Source: Fusibacter sp. 3D3 (GTDB lineage: Bacteria > Bacillota > Clostridia > Peptostreptococcales > Acidaminobacteraceae). From it: a stretch of DNA of 52,252 bases. Positions within the stretch are counted from its first letter, which is position 1. Each line of letters begins with the position of its first letter. The notes below the pieces were generated by a model. It saw nothing but the letters and a program-made list of their open reading frames with translations, was not told where the DNA came from and did not search any database. Location of the stretch: the NCBI RefSeq assembly GCF_001748365.1, contig NZ_BDHH01000026.1, positions 276 through 52,527 of the forward strand, read 5' to 3'. Below, one piece after another: positions 16,308 through 23,132 of the stretch. Made by a program: the position numbers and the translations under genes.

Positions 16308-16725
16308 GTTCGAGTTCACCTTCTTCAAAGAGTACCGCTATGAAATAAAACGTAATGGCTACAACAAGCCCTACCAAAACATTGAGGGGCATAATAAACC
16401 CACCGCTGAGCAAAGTGCCTGGTGTCCCAATGCCAATGACATCATGAAGGCCTAGAAAAGCCGATGCGAAGACATAACCCTTCATGACACCATATAAGAC
16501 CAATGCAGAACATGCAAATCGCAATAAATAGTGATATTTGAATTTAGCATCTGCCACATCACTGCCGTTTACAAATCTAAATAGAATCAAACTTGCGCCT
16601 AAAATACTGCCCCCTGCAAACCCGCCTCCTGGTGAAAGATGACCGAATAAAATCACATAAATGCCGAAAACTTGGATAAAGGGCAAAATTAAATTTGTAA
16701 TGTTTTGGATAATACTACTTTTCAT
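16288..16725 (-). CDS. mrpB: Mrp subunit B
   Basis: A 145-residue protein with four membrane helices and the MrpB/MbhF signature SPGGGFAGGSILGASLIL near residues 31-48. An AAGGAGG ribosome site lies inside the end of the preceding gene and the two overlap by 11 bases. Part of the Na+/H+ antiporter complex in the cytoplasmic membrane. Confidence 0.92.
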   Translation of the reverse strand: MKSSIIQNITNLILPFIQVFGIYVILFGHLSPGGGFAGGSILGASLILFRFVNGSDVADAKFKYHYLLRFACSALVLYGVMKGYVFASAFLGLHDVIGIGTPGTLLSGGFIMPLNVLVGLVVAITFYFIAVLFEEGELEHADLME

Positions 16726-17002
16726 ATCTTGTGCCTCCTTTTTTGAGAACGATCATAATGCATATAAGTGCTGTAAATATAACTGAAGCTTCCACAAAGG
16801 TATCAAAAGCTCTATAGTCTAAAATCATGGCTGCCACAATATTGATGGCCCCTGTATCTGCCATGGCGTCATCCACATATTTGTCCATGACCTCATTGTG
16901 AACAGGTGAATCCGCAATCCCTACTGCCGGCATATCCATCACTGCAAGTAATAAAAACCCAATAAAGAATAGCGTTAAAAAAGTCGCCACTATCGATCTC
17001 AT
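16715..17002 (-). CDS. MbhE-like subunit (C-terminal MrpA segment as a separate gene)
   Basis: A 95-residue protein with two membrane helices and the conserved ILDYRAFDTFVEASVIFTAL segment of the MrpA C-terminal region / MbhE. In aerobic Bacillus-type Mrp this is fused to MrpA; here it is separate, as in Mbh hydrogenases and archaeal Mrp. It overlaps the preceding gene by four bases (ATGA). Confidence 0.87.
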   Translation of the reverse strand: MRSIVATFLTLFFIGFLLLAVMDMPAVGIADSPVHNEVMDKYVDDAMADTGAINIVAAMILDYRAFDTFVEASVIFTALICIMIVLKKGGTRYEK

Positions 17003-17238
17003 TTTCGAATCTCCTTTGTCTTTCTAAGCGCTATGATGAACAAAATGGAAGTAATCCCTGCACCTACAGCCGCTTCTGTAATCGCAAGATCAGGTGCATT
17101 CATACGCTGCCACAAGATCGCCATCATCAGGGAGTACACCATAAAAATAATCACCGAACCCAGTAAATTCTTAGAAGCCGCTGCTGCTACTGAACCCACA
17201 ATCATGATTATGAGTACGATTATATTGAAAATATCCAT
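16999..17238 (-). CDS. MbhD-like subunit (DUF4040, NuoJ-like)
   Basis: A 79-residue protein with three membrane helices and the DUF4040 signature APDLAITEAAVGAGITSILF. It corresponds to the next-to-last part of canonical MrpA and to MbhD. AGAGGTC precedes the ATG, five bases after mrpG. Confidence 0.88.
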   Translation of the reverse strand: MDIFNIIVLIIMIVGSVAAAASKNLLGSVIIFMVYSLMMAILWQRMNAPDLAITEAAVGAGITSILFIIALRKTKEIRK

Positions 17239-17243
17239 GACCT

Positions 17244-17522
17244 CTATTCCTTTCTTCTGTAAATCGCTTTGGCAATCATATGTGTTGCAGCAGGATTTGT
17301 CGTCCAGAGGAACAAGATGACCACGATGAGTTTAATCGCTGTAAAACTAAATCCAGATTGGAGGATCAACCCTCCGATACATAAAACAGCGCCTAAGGTA
17401 TCACATTTTGCTGCACCATGTGCTCTTGTAAGCGCATCGGGAAACCTTAAAACGCCCAGCGTACCGACTAAGAAGAAAAACAGACCTAGACCCATAAGCA
17501 TCATAGAAAATAGATCAATCAT
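17244..17522 (-). CDS. mrpG: Mrp subunit G
   Basis: About 92 residues with three membrane helices and the MrpG signature GVLRFPDALTRAHGAAKCDTLG, ending in TTNPAATHMIAKA. The start is ATG 17522, six bases after GGAGGGA; it overlaps the mrpF stop (ATGATTGA), which excludes the longer reading. Confidence 0.91.
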   Translation of the reverse strand: MIDLFSMMLMGLGLFFFLVGTLGVLRFPDALTRAHGAAKCDTLGAVLCIGGLILQSGFSFTAIKLIVVILFLWTTNPAATHMIAKAIYRRKE

Positions 17523-17781
17523 TTTCTGTCCCTCCTCCGATTTCTCTTGCCACAGCATAGGAGCCAATAAAAGCAATCAATGCATAGACCAAAACCACAT
17601 CTATAAAGTAAGACTCTTTTAATAAGAAAGAAACCGTTGCGATGATGACGATCGTCTTCGTCGATATAATATTGATGCCGATAATGCGATCTCCTTTTGT
17701 CGGGCCTTTCACCACCCTGTACATACATAAACCAATGGTAATGCCCAGAAAAATAACCACAAACAAATAAAATTTATCCAT
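17515..17781 (-). CDS. mrpF: Mrp subunit F
   Basis: An 88-residue protein with three membrane helices and the MrpF signature GPTKGDRIIGINIISTKTI after the first helix. It overlaps mrpE by eight bases. A short membrane subunit required for assembly in characterised Mrp complexes. Confidence 0.9.
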   Translation of the reverse strand: MDKFYLFVVIFLGITIGLCMYRVVKGPTKGDRIIGINIISTKTIVIIATVSFLLKESYFIDVVLVYALIAFIGSYAVAREIGGGTEND

Positions 17782-18262
17782 TGATAGCCCTCTCTATTTC
17801 ACAGAGTTTTTTTTCAAGGTGCATCTCTGATAGACCTTCTGAATAAGACTGATTCAAACAGTGTATGAGCAATTGATTGCCTTTAATATCCACCGTCATA
17901 GTGCCCGGGGTCAAGGTGATCGAATTTGCTAAAATTGTCAAAAGCCATTCATCAGAAAGCTTGCTCTCATAAGTGACAACCCTAGGGCTAATGTTCATAT
18001 GCCTCGAAAGTGTAATCATCGCCACTTGTATATTGGCTTTAACCACTTCAAAGAACAAAATACTGCCATAGATCAGCCACTTCATCAAAACTTTCCGCTT
18101 AATATAGGGACTTAAAAACACCTTCGAATCCGACAACTTAGCAATAAAATAAGCGATCGCAAGGGCTACAATTATATTGAGCAAAGTAATATGCTCTGTT
18201 AATATCAAAAAAAACACCGCCAAAATGAGTATTTTTTCAAATTCATTGATCAAACTCTTCAA
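17774..18262 (-). CDS. mrpE: Mrp subunit E
   Basis: A 162-residue protein with two or three N-terminal membrane helices and the MrpE C-terminal domain (LLTILANSITLTPGTMTVDIKGNQLLIHCL). First gene of the operon. The start is TTG 18262 with GGAGGTG six bases ahead. Transcription probably starts from the -24/-12 motif 37 bases upstream. Confidence 0.9.
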   Translation of the reverse strand: MKSLINEFEKILILAVFFLILTEHITLLNIIVALAIAYFIAKLSDSKVFLSPYIKRKVLMKWLIYGSILFFEVVKANIQVAMITLSRHMNISPRVVTYESKLSDEWLLTILANSITLTPGTMTVDIKGNQLLIHCLNQSYSEGLSEMHLEKKLCEIERAING

Positions 18263-18298
18263 GCTGACACCTCCATAAAGACCACACTTTATGACTAC

Positions 18299-18313
18299 GC
18301 AATTAAGATGCCA
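18299..18313 (-). promoter_or_regulatory. Sigma-54 (-24/-12) promoter of the Mrp operon
   Basis: The minus strand reads TGGCATCTTAATTGC, correct length and GG/GC spacing for a sigma-54 promoter, placed just ahead of mrpE. A sigma-54 activator gene lies immediately upstream. Confidence 0.75.
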
Positions 18314-18453
18314 CTTTTGCGAAAATAGGTTTCAGTACTTTGCCCTAATCTTCTTAACGCTTGAAAAAGCTGTGGTTCATTCGACAAATTAAATTTTCGT
18401 CAGTCGAAACTTTTGTATTTAATTTAATACATTTTTGAATTTTCAGGTCAAAA

Positions 18454-18510
18454 CAACGAAAACAGCAGTTATATGCATCAAATCGATACACATAACTGCT
18501 GTTTTCGTTG
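18454..18510. repeat. Perfect 19-bp hairpin between the AcoR-like gene and mrpE
   Basis: Arms 18454-18472 and 18492-18510 are perfectly complementary (CAACGAAAACAGCAGTTAT) with a 19-base loop. On the minus strand only four Ts follow, so it may be a moderate terminator for the regulator gene, or insulate mrpE. Confidence 0.65.
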
Positions 18511-18517
18511 AAATAAA

Positions 18518-18553
18518 TGCACCATTTTGGCGCACGTGTACCAAAACGATGCA
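18518..18553. promoter_or_regulatory. 36-bp dyad, candidate enhancer site for the AcoR-like activator
   Basis: TGCACCATTTTGG (18518-18530) and CCAAAACGATGCA (18541-18553) are inverted repeats with two mismatches, separated by ten bases containing CACGTG. The site is about 210 bases upstream of the -24/-12 motif, a normal enhancer distance. Confidence 0.55.
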
Positions 18554-18558
18554 TTTGA

Positions 18559-20532
18559 TTATAAAATCATATACTTTTCTAATTTTCTATAGAGTGTACT
18601 TCTCCCTATTTCCAGCATTTTAGCGGCTTGTACCAAATTGTTGTTAGACGCCTTAAGCGCACTTATGATGGCCTCTTTTTCAATGAGATGAAGCGGTCTC
18701 ACATAGGATTCTGCCGCCTTAACAGCATTTTCCGTCACCATTCCAATGGTTTCTTTGATTGAGTCTGGTAGATGTTTACTCGATAAATTCTCGTGATCTC
18801 CCACGATATTGGTGACCATTTGCATGACGTTTTGAAGTTCTCTCACATTTCCAGGCCAACCGTATTGTTTCATTACCGTATAAAAACTCTCATCTATTGC
18901 AGATTTTTGATCAGATCGCTTGGTGAATTGTGCATAGAAAAAATCCACTAAAATGCGTATGTCCTCCTTCCGATCTCTTAAAGAAGGCGTCTTAATCGGC
19001 ATTACATTTAAACGATAAAACAAGTCATCCCTAAAATTGCCCTTCTTCACCTCTTCAGTCAAGTCTTTATGAGTCGCCGCAATCACTCTTACATCCACAG
19101 GAATAACTTCATTGCCGCCAACGCGTACCACCTGTTTTGTCTCGAGAACCCTCAGTAGGTTAGCTTGAGTATCCAGCGGCATATCTCCAATTTCATCTAA
19201 AAACAAAGTGCCCCCATCTGCAAGTTCAAATTTTCCGGGATTACCACCCTTTCTAGCACTTGTGAATGCCCCTTCCACATAGCCAAAGAGTTCACTCGCG
19301 ACTAAGTCTCTCGGTATGGCGCCACAATTGATAAAGACGAATGAATTGTGTTTCCGCTGCGATTCATTGTGAATACCTTGGGCGAACATTTCTTTACCAG
19401 TACCACTTTCACCATGTAACAGAATCGTCGCATCTGTCATGGCAACCAGCTTTGCCAATCTTATCGAATCATTGATTTCACTACTATCTCCTAAGATATC
19501 ATCAAATGTATAAATCGCTTTTGAACCGAAGAGTTTATTGACTTGTGAATACACTTTTTTAGTCTCTCTGATGGTAATGAGGTATTCCTTAATGCTTTCA
19601 TCTTGTGAATAAATCGGTTTAAAGGAAATCAGCACCGTCCGCTTTCTACCATCAGAAAAAAACTGCAACTCTTTTTCTTCATTAGAGGCGGTTTCTTTTT
19701 TGATCATATCCAACACAGGTTTTTTGACCACATCATCTATATGTTCGCCTACAAGTTCTTCGTATGTTTTCCTAAATAACTTTTTAGTAAAGTAGTTGAT
19801 ATCCGTTATAATGCCATCAAAAGTGATGGTCATAATCCCTTCTGATATGGTTTGCATGATGGCATCCAAATGTTCATTTGCACGTCTGAGTTCACCATTT
19901 CTTTGATTGAGCCTGAGTTCATGCTCAATGGCAAGGGAAGATGCCAATACCATGCCCAGCGTATGCGGATGTACAGTCAAGTACTCCCCGGACATACTTA
20001 GAACGCCCAAAACTTTACCCTGTTCGTCTTTTATGGGTGCAGCCGAGGTGGTCTTTCGATGATACGCCTGTCTATAATGCTCAGCGCCTAAAACTTGAAG
20101 TGCCACGCCTTTCTTAAGCGCGATCCCCGTTGCATTAGTCCCCACCTGTTCTTCCGTCACATTTTTCCCTGTATGGAGCAACAATTCGGAGGACAACCCC
20201 TCATCACCAAGGCTTGCCATGATAAACCCATCTGCGTTAATAAAGCTGACAACCATACCCACTTCGCCCACAGCTTCATAGATCATCTCCATAAAAGGCA
20301 AAGCGATATCCAAAATCGGTTTAAAGACCTTTTGGGTCTGTTCCAGTTTTTCATCCGTGAGCTCAATCTTGATTTTGCTACTCAATGGATCCACGCCATA
20401 TTTTTTACTGCGATGCCACGAATCTACGATCTCACGCCTCATAACCGAAGTATCCACCTCACCAGTGGTTGTGAATTTTTCCCATTCCTTAATATATTTG
20501 TTGTTTCCTTGGAGCAATTTTTTAGATGGCAA
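18559..20532 (-). CDS. AcoR-like sigma-54-dependent activator, probable regulator of the Mrp operon
   Basis: 657 residues: GAF-type sensor (about 60-205), PAS (about 215-325), AAA+ (about 340-570) with Walker A GESGTGKE at 374-381, and a C-terminal Fis-type helix-turn-helix (NNLVQAAKMLEIGRSTLYRKL). The sigma-54 contact loop reads GAFTSA (421-426) rather than GAFTGA. The start is TTG 20532, eight bases after AAAGGAGG. AcoR relatives sense small metabolites and activate the neighbouring sigma-54 operon; here the downstream neighbour is the Mrp antiporter with a -24/-12 motif. Confidence 0.9.
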   Translation of the reverse strand: MPSKKLLQGNNKYIKEWEKFTTTGEVDTSVMRREIVDSWHRSKKYGVDPLSSKIKIELTDEKLEQTQKVFKPILDIALPFMEMIYEAVGEVGMVVSFINADGFIMASLGDEGLSSELLLHTGKNVTEEQVGTNATGIALKKGVALQVLGAEHYRQAYHRKTTSAAPIKDEQGKVLGVLSMSGEYLTVHPHTLGMVLASSLAIEHELRLNQRNGELRRANEHLDAIMQTISEGIMTITFDGIITDINYFTKKLFRKTYEELVGEHIDDVVKKPVLDMIKKETASNEEKELQFFSDGRKRTVLISFKPIYSQDESIKEYLITIRETKKVYSQVNKLFGSKAIYTFDDILGDSSEINDSIRLAKLVAMTDATILLHGESGTGKEMFAQGIHNESQRKHNSFVFINCGAIPRDLVASELFGYVEGAFTSARKGGNPGKFELADGGTLFLDEIGDMPLDTQANLLRVLETKQVVRVGGNEVIPVDVRVIAATHKDLTEEVKKGNFRDDLFYRLNVMPIKTPSLRDRKEDIRILVDFFYAQFTKRSDQKSAIDESFYTVMKQYGWPGNVRELQNVMQMVTNIVGDHENLSSKHLPDSIKETIGMVTENAVKAAESYVRPLHLIEKEAIISALKASNNNLVQAAKMLEIGRSTLYRKLEKYMIL

Positions 20533-20667
20533 ACAGTGACCTCCTTTAGTTCTTCAATGTTGTTTCTATTTTATCAGAGTATTGTGACTTACGAAATATA
20601 TTCACTCTATATTTTTCAAATTAAATGTTTTATTAAATGTTACGTTTGAAAAATTAATGGGTATTAA

Positions 20668-20696
20668 TTACAAAATAATAGATATGCATCTAAAAT
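20668..20696 (+). promoter_or_regulatory. Candidate promoter of the solute-binding protein / HD-GYP / kinase operon
   Basis: TTACAA (20668-20673), 17 bases, TAAAAT (20691-20696), 27 bases ahead of the chosen start codon. Confidence 0.45.
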
Positions 20697-20722
20697 TAAT
20701 TTTGACAGCGGGAGGCTTAAAC

Positions 20723-22018
20723 ATGAATTTAAGCATATATAACCTAAAACTGATTTTGTCGTCCATTTTACTCGCTATGATGTTGACTGCTTGTACTTCT
20801 CCTATCCCAAAATCCGAAGCAGTTAAGACGCCTATTTACTTTCGAATCACGTGGACCGATTATTCTGGACGCGGCAATGCCATCAGAGAAATCGTAGACG
20901 TATTTAACCAGACCCATAATGCCCCTTATGAAATCACACTTGTGGGGGGTGATGAAGATATGAATGCTATAGGCGCTTCACTCATTGACAAAAACAAGCC
21001 TATGATCTACGCATTACCCTACAGACTTGTAAAATACTACGGCGAAAACGGCGATCTCTTTGATCTATCCGCTGACTTTTCAACTGAATCCACACATTTT
21101 TACCCAGAAATATGGAAACTTGGCGTCGTTGAAGATAACCTCTATGGCATCCCTTGGGTAGGACATTCTATTTGCTTAATCTACAACAAGACCCTCCTCA
21201 AACAAGCAGGCGTAGATCCTAAAAAAATACAAAGTTTAGACACCCTTTTATCTGCCTTAGAAAATATCCAAACCAAAACGCTGGCATATGGTATAGGGCT
21301 AGTTGGGGCCAATCACAATGATGTTTCATGGATGGTCAATCAATTTATTTCTGCATACGGGGCCAAACTTGTAGACGATGCAGGTCAAAAGGTGCTCATT
21401 AACGATCCAAACGCCGAAGAAGCTATTCTCTTTTACAAAAATAATCTCGGTGCTTATGCTCAGCCTTCGTGGCGAGAAGACACCGGCGTTGAAGTCATGA
21501 ATCACTTTAGAGCAAGTAAAATCGCATTTGAGTTTCAAGGCATTTGGGGGGCCACCGATATCGACAAGAACGATAATCCCTTTGAAATTGGAATCCTGCC
21601 TTTAGATGACATTGGCCTTAAGCCTGAAGTAGGGCCAATCCTACTAAGCGTTTCTAAAAATATGCCTGATGATATGAAAATAATCTCTAATCAATTTATC
21701 CAATTTATGATCTCGACAGAAGCCCAAGAAATGGTTTTCAAGGGGGAATATAGCCCTGAACACGATGCTTATTATCCCTTTAGAGTCCCCATGCGCAAAG
21801 ATATCGCCGAAGCTATGACATCCACAGAATATTCAAAATACCTCTCGTTCTTAAGTGGGTTCGACGATCCGAGTATAGACGTCCCTGTATCCAAGTGGCA
21901 GATTATTAAAGAACAACTTTACCAACCAGGATTACACAAAGTTTTTAATTCAGAAATGACTGTACAGGATTTTCTCACCGAAGTTGAAGCATCAGGCAAC
22001 ATCATACTCAACGAATAA
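20723..22018 (+). CDS. Family-1 extracellular solute-binding lipoprotein
   Basis: About 431 residues. A signal peptide ends in the lipobox LTAC (lipid attachment Cys near residue 24), followed by a sugar-type binding-protein fold (VEDNLYGIPWVGHSICLIYNKTLLKQAG; AFEFQGIWGATDI). I chose ATG 20723 because GGGAGG precedes it and the signal peptide then has normal length. No ABC permease or ATPase genes follow. The operon continues with an HD-GYP regulator and a hybrid kinase, so the protein more likely presents ligand to a sensor than to a transporter. Confidence 0.87.
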   Translation: MNLSIYNLKLILSSILLAMMLTACTSPIPKSEAVKTPIYFRITWTDYSGRGNAIREIVDVFNQTHNAPYEITLVGGDEDMNAIGASLIDKNKPMIYALPYRLVKYYGENGDLFDLSADFSTESTHFYPEIWKLGVVEDNLYGIPWVGHSICLIYNKTLLKQAGVDPKKIQSLDTLLSALENIQTKTLAYGIGLVGANHNDVSWMVNQFISAYGAKLVDDAGQKVLINDPNAEEAILFYKNNLGAYAQPSWREDTGVEVMNHFRASKIAFEFQGIWGATDIDKNDNPFEIGILPLDDIGLKPEVGPILLSVSKNMPDDMKIISNQFIQFMISTEAQEMVFKGEYSPEHDAYYPFRVPMRKDIAEAMTSTEYSKYLSFLSGFDDPSIDVPVSKWQIIKEQLYQPGLHKVFNSEMTVQDFLTEVEASGNIILNE

Positions 22019-22044
22019 ACACATCGTATATTGGAGGTCACACA

Positions 22045-23121
22045 ATGGATATTACAATTTTAATCGTAGACGATTCAAACACAGATATGCTTCTGATTAA
22101 GAGTATTTTAAAGGGTTACAATCTAATTTCGGCACGTGATGGTATCGAGGCAATGGCTTTATTGAAAGCAAATCCTGATATTGATCTAATGATTCTTGAT
22201 CTCAACATGCCGCGAATGAATGGCTTTGAGGTCCTAAAAGCTATGAGCACATTTCATGATTACGAAAAAATTGCCGTACTCATCCTAACGAATTATGATG
22301 AACTTGAAAATGAAATCCGTGGCCTTGAACTCGGTGCTGTTGATTATATTCGCAAACCCTTAAATCTTGAATCTCTTAAACGTCGAATTCAGATTCATGT
22401 CAAACTCAAAAGTGCCAGCAGATCGCTTGAAGAGATTAACACCATTCTAGATCAAACCGTCCAAGAGCGCACAAAAGAATTGCTTTTGACCCGTAGCATT
22501 ACCATCAAAGCGCTCATGAATTTATTGGAGATTCGAGATTTGGAATCAAGTAATCACACCCATAGAACACAGTGGATCATCAAATTACTGTGTGAGCATC
22601 TTCGAAAAAGAGCACCCTATAAAGCGCTGTTAACCGATTACTATATCAAGGAAATATTTGAAACAGCGCCATTACACGACATTGGGAAAGTCGGCATTGC
22701 AGATGCCATCTTGTTAAAACCCAGCAAACTCACAACAGAAGAATTTGAAATTATGAAACAACATGTGGATTTTGGCATAAACGCTTTAAAAGTAGAAATT
22801 CAAGACGAATTGCTGCCAAGCTTTGTCCGAACGGCCATGGAATGCATCTGCGGACACCATGAAAAATATGACGGTACCGGATACCCAAAGGGCACAAAAG
22901 GGAGCGATATTCCACTTCCAGGCAGACTTATGGCCATAGCAGATGTCTATGACGCTTTAATCAGCAAACGTGTTTATAAAGAAGCTTTTTCTCACGAAGT
23001 GGCACTTAACTATATCATTAAAAATCGAGGCAAGCACTTTGACCCTGATCTGGTGGATGTTTTCGTGGAAATCAATCAGGAGATCAGAGAAATTGCAGTA
23101 AAATTCAATCAAGCGCATTAG
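22045..23121 (+). CDS. RpfG-type response regulator, REC plus HD-GYP c-di-GMP phosphodiesterase
   Basis: 358 residues. The REC domain (1-122) has acidic residues D9-D10, the phosphoacceptor D52 (LMILDLNMP) and K near 104. A helical linker leads to an HD-GYP domain (about 150-350) with HD at 211-212 (PLHDIGKVGI), HHEKYDGTGYP near 271-281 and downstream DVYDALIS. It hydrolyses c-di-GMP when phosphorylated. GGAGG precedes the ATG; it lies 26 bases after the lipoprotein and 11 before the kinase gene, its probable phosphodonor. Confidence 0.92.
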   Translation: MDITILIVDDSNTDMLLIKSILKGYNLISARDGIEAMALLKANPDIDLMILDLNMPRMNGFEVLKAMSTFHDYEKIAVLILTNYDELENEIRGLELGAVDYIRKPLNLESLKRRIQIHVKLKSASRSLEEINTILDQTVQERTKELLLTRSITIKALMNLLEIRDLESSNHTHRTQWIIKLLCEHLRKRAPYKALLTDYYIKEIFETAPLHDIGKVGIADAILLKPSKLTTEEFEIMKQHVDFGINALKVEIQDELLPSFVRTAMECICGHHEKYDGTGYPKGTKGSDIPLPGRLMAIADVYDALISKRVYKEAFSHEVALNYIIKNRGKHFDPDLVDVFVEINQEIREIAVKFNQAH

Positions 23122-23132
23122 GGGGCTGTCTT

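Noticed and set aside
20095-20649. Plus-strand ORF of 184 codons over the AcoR-like gene start
   Set aside because: Antisense to the GAF region of a clear regulator, with composition rich in His/Phe/Cys; start has no ribosome site.
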